A stretch of 64,000 nt of DNA, from assembly GCA_017520425.1 (NCBI GenBank), contig JAFXFO010000031.1, positions 124,001 to 188,000 of the forward strand, given 5' to 3'. The DNA comes from Lachnospiraceae bacterium (GTDB lineage: Bacteria > Bacillota > Clostridia > Lachnospirales > Lachnospiraceae). The notes below the pieces were generated by a model, which saw only the letters and a program-made list of their open reading frames with translations, was not told the origin of the DNA and did no database searches. Made by a program: the position numbers and the translations under genes. Positions within the stretch are counted from its first letter, which is position 1; each line of letters starts with the position of its first letter. This document shows positions 36,495 through 43,936 of the stretch, in pieces.

Positions 36495-37730
36495 TTATTT
36501 ATCCCCTTTTATCCGAGTTAACTCATCATATTTTTGGAGCAAATAATCTACCACTCTTTCAGTGCCTTCTCCACAATACTCCCAAGTTTCCTGTTTCACA
36601 TCTTTTCTTCCCATTGCATAGCAAGAATCTTCTAAACAAGTATCAATTAACGTCTTTAGACTCTCCATATTCTGACTATTTAGTTCACGACCAATCCTTG
36701 GAAGTGCCGTGGTAGTCCACAGAGGAGTTGATAGCCACCATGCATCATACTGACTAACATCAAACTTCGGGTTCGTATAAATAACCGGTTTATCAAAAAT
36801 CAGCGTAAAATCAAAAATCACTCCCGAAAAATCAGAAATAAGTATGTCCGAACGATAAAGAACAGAAAAATTATCTGTATCTGTATTCCACTCTAAATAA
36901 TCAGAAGCCGGATATTCTTCCATAAGTTTCGCAATTAACTCTTTTTCAGAGACAAAGGTTTGCGGGTGCGGACGAACTATGATATGATACCCGGTTTTAA
37001 GAAGTGTATCGATAATTCGGCCTCCGAAAACACTAAATATAGCGCTTTTCCCCCATGAAGGTGCCAATAACACAGTACGTGGATGTGACGGTACTTCTTC
37101 TGCCTGTTGAAATTTATTCATCATAACATCCATATAGGGGATACCTACTTTCATCAGTTCTTTCGCCGGCAAATTGCGCAATTGTTCCAATTGTCTTATA
37201 TCACGAATTTGGTATTCTCCAGAAAGTAATATTGCATCATAATAATCAATTCCAAACATTCTGTATAATGTTATATCACTAGCAGCATGAGGAATATGAA
37301 TATAATAATTCACATTTTTTGAACGACGCCATTGATAAACATCCAGTCCCGGTGTGGTAGATAATACTATGGTCGCGTTTAAATAATTTAGTCTGGCATA
37401 TGCTTTGGCATTTTTCCCTATAAACTCGGGCTTTACATGATTATATGAGCTTTGAAAAACAGGGTCATCCTCAGAAAATGTTAAATACGTTACATCTTTA
37501 CCCCTATTATTCAATTCACAACAAATTGGTTCAAAAATATTCCAATATCGCTTATCATCTGAAAAAATGACGATAGGAATCTTGTTAGTATCTTCTTCTA
37601 TCTTTCCATGCTTTATCCGAAAACGCAATTTTAGAATAATAGATTTAACAGAATATATGCCAGCACTTATGATACCTACCAATATAGTAAATAACATTCC
37701 GCCGGTACCAGGGTCAATATATAGTAACAT
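36495..37730 (-). CDS. CDP-glycerol glycerophosphotransferase-family protein (TagF/TagB-like)
   Basis: 411 residues from the ATG at 37730, with AAGGAG 7 nt upstream; the longer frame to 37835 would include the promoter. The N-terminal MLLYIDPGTGGMLFTILVG is a DPGTG membrane anchor seen in many Clostridia surface-polymer enzymes. The rest is a GT-B fold of the Glyphos_transf family: HIPHAASD, VLLAPSWGKS, IIVRPHPQ and DILISDFSGVIFDF, with HPHP/SD-type active-site motifs. It probably adds glycerol phosphate (or ribitol phosphate) from a CDP donor to a teichoic-acid-like or capsule polymer at the inner membrane face. Operon with the YidC-sulfatase fusion. Confidence 0.82.
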   Translation of the reverse strand: MLLYIDPGTGGMLFTILVGIISAGIYSVKSIILKLRFRIKHGKIEEDTNKIPIVIFSDDKRYWNIFEPICCELNNRGKDVTYLTFSEDDPVFQSSYNHVKPEFIGKNAKAYARLNYLNATIVLSTTPGLDVYQWRRSKNVNYYIHIPHAASDITLYRMFGIDYYDAILLSGEYQIRDIRQLEQLRNLPAKELMKVGIPYMDVMMNKFQQAEEVPSHPRTVLLAPSWGKSAIFSVFGGRIIDTLLKTGYHIIVRPHPQTFVSEKELIAKLMEEYPASDYLEWNTDTDNFSVLYRSDILISDFSGVIFDFTLIFDKPVIYTNPKFDVSQYDAWWLSTPLWTTTALPRIGRELNSQNMESLKTLIDTCLEDSCYAMGRKDVKQETWEYCGEGTERVVDYLLQKYDELTRIKGDK

Positions 37731-37760
37731 TAGTATTCTCCTTTTGTTGAAACTTTCACT

Positions 37761-37789
37761 AGTATAGCACGATACTATTATTAGTTCAA
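37761..37789 (-). promoter_or_regulatory. Predicted promoter of the glycerophosphotransferase/YidC-sulfatase operon
   Basis: Minus strand: -35 TTGAAC (37784-37789), 17-bp spacer, -10 TATACT (37761-37766), 31 bp before the start codon. Its position supports the shorter gene start. Confidence 0.7.
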
Positions 37790-37950
37790 GGCTAATAACT
37801 AGTTCCCAAGGACAAATCTTTGCAAACAGAGCCAAAACAATCCCTGGATTTTCAAGTATATCACAAGTATAATCACAATTATTATTTTTCTAGCAAACGC
37901 CCTGCAACCATGCCCTCCGGCAAAGAAAATACAAATTTACAATTCTTTCA

Positions 37951-37979
37951 TTCACAGCCCCCCACTTTTATGTTATACT
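37951..37979 (+). promoter_or_regulatory. Predicted promoter of the DUF1538/P-II operon
   Basis: Plus strand: -35 TTCACA (37951-37956), 17-bp spacer, -10 TATACT (37974-37979), about 50 bp before the TTG start at 38031. Confidence 0.65.
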
Positions 37980-38030
37980 ATTGTAGCGTATAGAAATATA
38001 TAACAAATAAGTAGAAAGGGGTTTTAGACA

Positions 38031-39578
38031 TTGTCATTTTTACATTCAAAATTCAAAGAAAAACTTAGTGAAACCCTGAAAGCCGTTTTTCCCATTCTGG
38101 GCATAGTATTACTATTATGCTTTACCATCGCCCCCATCCCACCCAGCATCCTTATGACTTTTCTGGTGGGTGCCGTACTGCTGATTGCAGGCATGCTTTT
38201 ATTTAACGTAGGCGTGGAGATATCCATGACACCCATCGGCGAACGTACCGGTACCATTATGACCAAGACAAAAAGCGTACTTATCGTAATATTCGTCAGC
38301 TTTATTATGGGCTTTGTCATCACCATATCCGAGCCGGATTTACAGGTACTGGCAGAGCAGGTTCCCTCCGTTCCCAATCTGGTTCTTATCATGGCAGTGG
38401 CACTTGGCGTAGGTATCTTTTTGGTTTTGGCTATCCTTCGTATGCTGCTTAATATCCCGCTTTCCTATCTATTGGTTGGATTTTATATTATTATTTTCCT
38501 GTTGACTTTATTTGTTCCCGGAGATTTCCTGGCAGTGGCTTTTGACTCCGGTGGCGTTACCACAGGTCCCATGACCGTCCCATTCATCATGGCCTTCGGT
38601 GTGGGTGTGTCCGCTATCCGAAGCGACAGTCATGCAGAGGAAGACAGCTTCGGTCTGGTATCCATGTGTTCCGTAGGACCTATTTTGGCGGTTATGATAC
38701 TGGGTATGATTTTCAAACCGGAATCCGGCGAGCAGGCCTCCGAGGTGATACCCATCATCGACAACACGGTAGACTTATGGAGACTTTTCTCCGTAGAGCT
38801 TCCCACTTACATTGAGGAAATGGCTGTTTCCATCCTCCCTATTGTATTTTTCTTTGGATTGTTCCAGCTGATTGCCCGTGATATCAACAAGAAAGCTCTT
38901 ATCAAGATTGGTATCGGCTTATTGTATACATACATCGGCCTTGTGCTGTTTATGACAGGCGTAAATGTAGGATTCATGCCTGCCGGCAACTTCTTGGGTC
39001 AGACCATCGCAGGTCTCTCCTACGCTTGGATTATCGTGCCCATCGGTATGATTATCGGTTACTTCATCGTATTGGCAGAGCCTGCTGTATTCGTACTTAC
39101 CAAACAGGTAGAGGAAATGACCTCCGGTGCCATCTCCGCCGGTTCCATGCGTTTAAGCTTATCCATCGGTGTAGCTGCTTCTGTAGGCTTGGCTATGATT
39201 AGAGTTCTTACAGGAATTTCCATCCTATGGTTTTTAGTACCAGGCTATTTGATTGCACTTGTTATCACCTTCTTTGTACCAAAGATTTTCACCGCCATCG
39301 CATTCGACTCCGGTGGTGTCGCATCCGGTCCCATGACTGCCACCTTCCTGCTCCCCTTCGCTATGGGTGCTTGCGGAGCTCTGGGCGGCAATATCATTAC
39401 GGACGCCTTTGGTATCGTAGCCATGGTAGCCATGACTCCTCTTATCACCATTCAGGTGATGGGACTTATCACCGTAATCAAAGAGCGTAGCATCCACAAC
39501 AAAGTGGTGGCACAGCCTGTGCAAGCTGCTCCTGCAGCCAATGCTACTTTTGGAGACATGGAGATTATCGAATTATAG
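38031..39578 (+). CDS. DUF1538 membrane protein, internally duplicated
   Basis: 515 residues with about twelve to fourteen membrane helices in two homologous halves. Each half has a serine/glycine-rich signature: VAFDSGGVTTGPMTVPFIMAFG (about residue 168) and IAFDSGGVASGPMTATFLLPF (about residue 423). Each also has EPDLQVL / EPAVFVL. The inverted-repeat-like design and buried FDSGG motifs suggest a transporter or channel; the substrate is unknown. TTG is the start, with AAAGGGG upstream. It is followed 36 nt later by a P-II-like gene, so the membrane protein is probably P-II-controlled, as ammonium channels are. Confidence 0.8.
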   Translation: MSFLHSKFKEKLSETLKAVFPILGIVLLLCFTIAPIPPSILMTFLVGAVLLIAGMLLFNVGVEISMTPIGERTGTIMTKTKSVLIVIFVSFIMGFVITISEPDLQVLAEQVPSVPNLVLIMAVALGVGIFLVLAILRMLLNIPLSYLLVGFYIIIFLLTLFVPGDFLAVAFDSGGVTTGPMTVPFIMAFGVGVSAIRSDSHAEEDSFGLVSMCSVGPILAVMILGMIFKPESGEQASEVIPIIDNTVDLWRLFSVELPTYIEEMAVSILPIVFFFGLFQLIARDINKKALIKIGIGLLYTYIGLVLFMTGVNVGFMPAGNFLGQTIAGLSYAWIIVPIGMIIGYFIVLAEPAVFVLTKQVEEMTSGAISAGSMRLSLSIGVAASVGLAMIRVLTGISILWFLVPGYLIALVITFFVPKIFTAIAFDSGGVASGPMTATFLLPFAMGACGALGGNIITDAFGIVAMVAMTPLITIQVMGLITVIKERSIHNKVVAQPVQAAPAANATFGDMEIIEL

Positions 39579-39614
39579 TAACTCGCCGTATAATACGGCA
39601 GATTGGAGTAATAT

Positions 39615-40292
39615 ATGGGTAATATTTATCTGATGACCGCCATCGTAGATAGGCGGGATGTAAACAAATATTCCGACTTGTTTGAAGAAAATGAGCTGCA
39701 TGTGATGTTCCTATCCCTGGGATACGGTACTGCAGCCAACGATATATTAGACTATCTGGGACTGGAGTCCACGGAGAAAGCCGTCATCTTCTCCGTACTG
39801 GAGGAATCCTCCTGGATTACGGTCAAGAAACAGCTGGAAAAGAAACTGAAAATCGATGCTCCCGGCGGCGGAATCGCTTTTATCATCCCCTTAAGCAGCA
39901 TCGGCGGTCGTAAGACCCTAAACTTCTTGTTAGAACATCAGGAATATCAGAAAGAGGAGGAATCCACCTTGAAAGAAACCACACATGATTTAATCATTGT
40001 AATCGCACAGCAGGGACATACAGAGATGATTATGAACGCAGCCCGCAGCGCAGGTGCTTACGGCGGTACTGTCATCCACGCCAAAGGAACCGGCACGGAA
40101 GCTGCCGAGAAATTCTTAGGAGTAACCCTTGCTACCGAAAAGGAAATCATCTATATCGTCACAAAAACCGAGGGCAAAAACCCTATTATGAAAGCCATTA
40201 TGGAGCAGGCCGGTTTAGATACTAAGGCTAAGGCCATTGCATTTTCTCTTCCGGTTACGGATACGGCTGGGTTGAGATTGATTGAAGATTAG
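39615..40292 (+). CDS. Tandem P-II-like signalling protein
   Basis: 225 residues made of two P-II/GlnK-like ferredoxin folds: residues about 1-105 (IYLMTAIVDRRDVNKYSDLF; FLSLGYGTA) and about 122-225 (HDLIIVIAQQGHTEMIMNAA; GAYGGTVIHAKGTG; EKEIIYIVT). The second half keeps a P-II-like B-loop (GTVIHAKG). It lacks the standard uridylylation tyrosine context. P-II proteins bind ATP/ADP and 2-oxoglutarate or other nucleotides and gate membrane partners; here the obvious partner is the preceding DUF1538 protein, which is also duplicated. Confidence 0.8.
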   Translation: MGNIYLMTAIVDRRDVNKYSDLFEENELHVMFLSLGYGTAANDILDYLGLESTEKAVIFSVLEESSWITVKKQLEKKLKIDAPGGGIAFIIPLSSIGGRKTLNFLLEHQEYQKEEESTLKETTHDLIIVIAQQGHTEMIMNAARSAGAYGGTVIHAKGTGTEAAEKFLGVTLATEKEIIYIVTKTEGKNPIMKAIMEQAGLDTKAKAIAFSLPVTDTAGLRLIED

Positions 40293-40301
40293 AGAAATAC
40301 G

Positions 40302-40327
40302 AAAAGGTCCCCGATTGGGGACCTTTT
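40302..40327. terminator. Bidirectional terminator after the P-II gene and the LtaS-like gene
   Basis: Perfect 11-bp stem AAAAGGTCCCC / GGGGACCTTTT with a GATT loop between two convergent genes. Confidence 0.9.
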
Positions 40328-40346
40328 GTTATTGTCACATTATTCA

Positions 40347-42191
40347 TTATTCCACTATCTGCCAATAAGGTAATGCCATAGGCTTCTTAGGAAAAGTATC
40401 ACATAGATAATAAACCGTATTCATCATATCCACTATTTTTTGCGAATCCATATTCGCCGAATAATTCTGTTCATACCTTGTATTTATTACACAATTCTTC
40501 ATCATATATTTATTCACATAATATTGCTTAGGTTTAGGGAACTCCAAATACTCAAGCAACACTGACGATAAATAAGACAAATTAAAATCTCCGCGCGGTT
40601 CAAAATCATTCACGTAATTCGTCCAAATCATATAAGGTGTACGATACATACCATATTCCGTTTCTTTACCCAAAGTATCGCATATCATCCTTACAAACGC
40701 AGGCGCATGGTCACCAAAAAAGACCACTACCGTATCTTCATCATATTTCTCGAAATAATCCAGAAGTTCCTCTAACGCTTCTATAGTTTCATGTAATCCG
40801 TTATAATACTCTTCAACATCAGCCCTGTTAACGTCATTGGCCATGTCGTCCTTAACTATCGTATCAATTCCAGCGAAATCAACATTTGCATTATCTTCGT
40901 CAAATTTGCCCAAATCACTTATATGATTTTGAACTGAAACTGCAAAGGCAAATATGGGTTGATCCGGTTGTTTTGCCTTTTGCTCTTCAAAACGTCCAAT
41001 AATTTCCCTGGTCAAAGACATATCTGAAATATAACCATGGCTCATTTCTCTATTTAGGAATAACTTATCGTCATAAAAAACCTCAAATCCCATATTAGGA
41101 TATGCTATATCACGCCCCCAGAACTTGCCTTCGTAGGGATGGAATGCCATGGTGTAATAACCTATTTCTTTCATATAGGAAGCCATGGTTCCCTGTTCAT
41201 TAGTATAATACTTTTTATAACAATTAGAATGCATTAAATACTGTGAGTTAATACCTGTCAAGAACTCAAACTCCGAGTTATTAGTACCTCCGCCATAAAT
41301 ATTTACAGCCACTTGGCCAGAAATGGTACCCTTAGTAAGCTCAAAATACTTATCCATAGGGTTATCATTAACTTCCACAACCTCTTTAATATTATTCACA
41401 TCCCAAAAAGCTTCACTCATTATTACAATAACATTGGGTCGTTTTTCAGAATGTACTTCTTTTACATAGCCCATTTCTACAAAGTCATCATAAATTGCCA
41501 ACACTTCTTCTTCAGATATTTTTCGTGTTACATTATCAAATAAGCTTTGGCAAAACCAAACCACACTACCGGTTTCTTTATATGGCAACATATTGTTTAA
41601 TAGAGTCATGGGTGGTTTGTAATGAAGTACCACAAATGCTATTACCAGCACTACGCAACTACCAATTCTGACTCCCCAAACTACTTTCTTTTGGGGAACC
41701 ACGGTACATTCTTTCTTGATTCTTGATAATACCACCCATAATAAAATCCCTAAAATCAACCATATAACGAGAAGTACCACCATAATCGGATGAAAGCCTA
41801 CATTAATATCTACTTTGACCTCAGCAGCTTCCACCAATACTTTAAATTCTAAAACAGAAACAAACTGGTCTCTTGTATAATAAACAACACGATTGGCAAA
41901 TCCCCAAATAACTGTCAAAATCTCCATCAAGACATAGCTAACCAGTAATTTCCCAGTCAAGCAATAAAACAATCCCCAAAGAATTAGTAATGTAATAAGC
42001 GAATACCAAAAACTGGATGTTCCGCACCATTCCAGAAATACATACAATAGCCCATTCCAAATCGGTACTGCCTCTGCGTTCCATATAAACACCAAGCAAC
42101 TAAGACAAAGCAATATAATCAAACATACTGTATTCACAACCTTAGGCGGTATCTGATACTCCAATATACCTTTTATCTTCTCTTTATTCAT
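40347..42191 (-). CDS. Lipoteichoic acid synthase-family (LtaS-like) phosphoglycerol transferase
   Basis: 614 residues. Five membrane helices in the first about 200 residues precede an extracellular sulfatase-fold domain with RPNVIVIMSEAFWDV (metal ligand Glu/Asp), GGGTNNSEFEFLTG (nucleophile Thr), KFWGRD, and VVFFGDHAPAF (Asp/His metal ligands). Family members polymerise or attach glycerol phosphate from phosphatidylglycerol on the outer membrane face. AGAGGA precedes the ATG. A strong terminator-like hairpin lies only 15 nt upstream of the start, so expression may rely on read-through from the repeat lipoprotein gene. Confidence 0.88.
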   Translation of the reverse strand: MNKEKIKGILEYQIPPKVVNTVCLIILLCLSCLVFIWNAEAVPIWNGLLYVFLEWCGTSSFWYSLITLLILWGLFYCLTGKLLVSYVLMEILTVIWGFANRVVYYTRDQFVSVLEFKVLVEAAEVKVDINVGFHPIMVVLLVIWLILGILLWVVLSRIKKECTVVPQKKVVWGVRIGSCVVLVIAFVVLHYKPPMTLLNNMLPYKETGSVVWFCQSLFDNVTRKISEEEVLAIYDDFVEMGYVKEVHSEKRPNVIVIMSEAFWDVNNIKEVVEVNDNPMDKYFELTKGTISGQVAVNIYGGGTNNSEFEFLTGINSQYLMHSNCYKKYYTNEQGTMASYMKEIGYYTMAFHPYEGKFWGRDIAYPNMGFEVFYDDKLFLNREMSHGYISDMSLTREIIGRFEEQKAKQPDQPIFAFAVSVQNHISDLGKFDEDNANVDFAGIDTIVKDDMANDVNRADVEEYYNGLHETIEALEELLDYFEKYDEDTVVVFFGDHAPAFVRMICDTLGKETEYGMYRTPYMIWTNYVNDFEPRGDFNLSYLSSVLLEYLEFPKPKQYYVNKYMMKNCVINTRYEQNYSANMDSQKIVDMMNTVYYLCDTFPKKPMALPYWQIVE

Positions 42192-42205
42192 CTTACTCTT
42201 CCTCT

Positions 42206-42239
42206 AATAAAACCACCGGAACCTGCCGGTGGTTTTATT
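42206..42239 (-). terminator. Strong hairpin/terminator directly before the LtaS-like gene
   Basis: Perfect 14-bp stem AATAAAACCACCGG / CCGGTGGTTTTATT with a 6-nt loop. The TTTTATT end acts as a U-tract on the minus strand. It ends 3 nt before the LtaS-like ribosome site, so it terminates the lipoprotein transcript or attenuates entry into the LtaS-like gene. Confidence 0.8.
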
Positions 42240-42295
42240 TCCTCCCAAAAGAACCTATGTAAAGAATGTCCTAAATATACATTCCTGTTCTTATC

Positions 42296-43822
42296 TTACT
42301 CCACAACCTTCACTGCGGTAATGTGAGGATTTACACCCTCATACCAGTACAGGAATCCTTCTACATCGATCACATCGCCTACCTGCAGATTCTTTACTGC
42401 TGCGTATACATCGGTGGTATTGTCACACAGATAAGATTCTACGGTAAAGGTGTAGGTGTTATCATTGTAGTTTACATTGAAGTACAGGTCATCGCCATCC
42501 TGACCGGAACCGTCCCACTTGTAAAGGAATGCATCACCGGAGTCATTCAATACTTCTACGGTTAAGCCCTTAAATGTTACAAACTGGTTCTGATAGTTGA
42601 TTAATTCATCGGTTCCAAGCAGTTCGGTTACATCCTTAGCCTCTGCCACATAGTTGCCTTCCAGAATTTCGAAGGTAGCGTCTACGATTTCTACTTCGCC
42701 GGACCATGCAGTCTTGTAACCGGTCACCTTAATCTTGGTACCCTGAGTTAACTTCTCATAATCTTCTTCGCTACAAGCCATATTGTAAAGGAAGTATGCA
42801 CCTTCCTCATCCTGTGCATATACGGTAGCCTTATCTTCCCACCAGCTCTGCTTTGCCTGTACATAAGCTTCGATGGTTACTTCGGTTTCCAGCTCTGCTG
42901 CTGCATATTCAGCATAGGTCATAACGCCTTCACCCTTAACCACTTCTACAGGTGCTACTACAGGTGCGCTTGCTTCAACCACTGCAGTGATATGAGGATT
43001 CACACCCTCGTACCAGTACAGGAAGCCTTCCATATCGATTACATCGCCTACCTTCAGGTTCTTTACTGCTGCGTATACATCAGTGGTATTGTCACACAGA
43101 TAAGACTCTACGGTAAAGGTATATGTATTGCCATCTAAAGATACATTAAAGTATAAATCATCGCCGTCCTGGCCGGAGCCATCCCACTTGTAAAGGAATG
43201 CTGCACCGTCAGCATTTGCTGCTTCTACAGTCATACCCTTGAATGCTACAAACTGGTTCTGAGAGTCGATTAACGCATCGGTTCCCAGCATTGCAGTTAC
43301 ATCCTTAGCTTCTGCCACATAGTTGCCTTCCAGAATTTCGAAGGTAGCATCTACGATTTCTACTTCGCCGGACCATGCAGTCTTGTAACCGGTCACCTTA
43401 ATCTTGGTACCCTGAGTTAACTTCTCATAATCTTCTTCGCTACAAGCCATATTGTAAAGGAAGTATGCACCATCCTTATCCTGTGCATATACGGTAGCCT
43501 TATCTTCCCACCAGCTCTGCTTCGCCTGTACGAATGCTTCAACAACTACTTCGGTTTCCAACTCAGCTGCTGCATACTCAGCATAGGTCATAACGCCTTC
43601 GCTCTTTGCAAATACATCCACTACAGGTGCCTCGGTAGGCTCTGCGGTAGGCTCTGCAGTAGGTTCTGCGGTGGGCTCTGCAGTGGGTTCAGCAGTAGCT
43701 TCCACGCTGCTCTCTGTCTTAGAATCCTTGCTCTCGTCCTTTGATGTTTCTTCAGACTTACCACAGCCTGCAACAACCAGAGCAAGTGCCATTGTCATTA
43801 ACAACACTCTAAATTTTTTCAT
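42296..43822 (-). CDS. Lipoprotein with two near-identical OB-fold-like repeats
   Basis: 508 residues. The signal LVVAGCGKS has lipobox VAGC (Cys20), followed by a Ser/Lys/Glu linker and five EPTA repeats (about 44-64). Repeat 1 covers residues 76-281 and repeat 2 covers 299-504, both exactly 206 residues and nearly identical in long blocks (QAKQSWWEDKATVYAQD; YLCDNTTDVYAAVKN; WYEGVNPHITAV). Within each repeat, two beta-rich halves with TKIKVTGY and VGDVID(M/V)EGFLY look OB-fold-like. No enzyme motif was recognised, so it may be a ligand-binding surface lipoprotein. It has its own promoter and lies between the sugar-type ABC operon and the LtaS-like gene. Confidence 0.8.
   Translation of the reverse strand: MKKFRVLLMTMALALVVAGCGKSEETSKDESKDSKTESSVEATAEPTAEPTAEPTAEPTAEPTEAPVVDVFAKSEGVMTYAEYAAAELETEVVVEAFVQAKQSWWEDKATVYAQDKDGAYFLYNMACSEEDYEKLTQGTKIKVTGYKTAWSGEVEIVDATFEILEGNYVAEAKDVTAMLGTDALIDSQNQFVAFKGMTVEAANADGAAFLYKWDGSGQDGDDLYFNVSLDGNTYTFTVESYLCDNTTDVYAAVKNLKVGDVIDMEGFLYWYEGVNPHITAVVEASAPVVAPVEVVKGEGVMTYAEYAAAELETEVTIEAYVQAKQSWWEDKATVYAQDEEGAYFLYNMACSEEDYEKLTQGTKIKVTGYKTAWSGEVEIVDATFEILEGNYVAEAKDVTELLGTDELINYQNQFVTFKGLTVEVLNDSGDAFLYKWDGSGQDGDDLYFNVNYNDNTYTFTVESYLCDNTTDVYAAVKNLQVGDVIDVEGFLYWYEGVNPHITAVKVVE
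42311..42928 (-). repeat. Tandem intragenic repeat, copy 2 (618 bp)
   Basis: Encodes residues 299-504 of the lipoprotein. Long stretches of the DNA are identical to copy 1, so the duplication is recent or kept uniform by recombination. It is separated from copy 1 by a 51-bp spacer. Confidence 0.85.
42980..43597 (-). repeat. Tandem intragenic repeat, copy 1 (618 bp)
   Basis: Encodes residues 76-281 of the lipoprotein, the same length as copy 2. Differences cluster around residues 176-230 of the protein (for example AANADGAAF against LNDSGDAF). Confidence 0.85.
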
Positions 43823-43861
43823 ATTTCCTCTCCTTCATTAGTGTCTCCACTATTTCCTGTT

Positions 43862-43905
43862 ACTGTTTGAATCAAGCCACCTCATCGACAATTAATCCAA
43901 ACAGT
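43862..43905 (-). promoter_or_regulatory. Hairpin in the leader of the repeat lipoprotein gene
   Basis: 14-bp stem beginning ACTGTTTG and closing CAAACAGT, with two G-U wobbles and a 16-nt loop, between the promoter and the gene. No T-run follows, so it is a leader structure or a 3' stabiliser of the upstream ABC operon. Confidence 0.5.
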
Positions 43906-43908
43906 TTC

Positions 43909-43936
43909 ATTATACATAAAATCCCAAATAAATCAA
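43909..43936 (-). promoter_or_regulatory. Predicted promoter of the repeat lipoprotein gene
   Basis: Minus strand: -35 TTGATT (43931-43936), 16-bp spacer, -10 TATAAT (43909-43914). The -35 overlaps the stop codon of the upstream binding-protein gene. Confidence 0.6.

Noticed and set aside
37731..37835. Upstream extension of the glycerophosphotransferase gene
   Set aside because: It covers a good promoter and lacks a ribosome site; the protein family begins with the membrane-anchor DPGTG segment at 37730.
43630..43700. CRISPR-like short repeats
   Set aside because: These are coding repeats for the EPTA linker of the lipoprotein, contiguous and without spacers.
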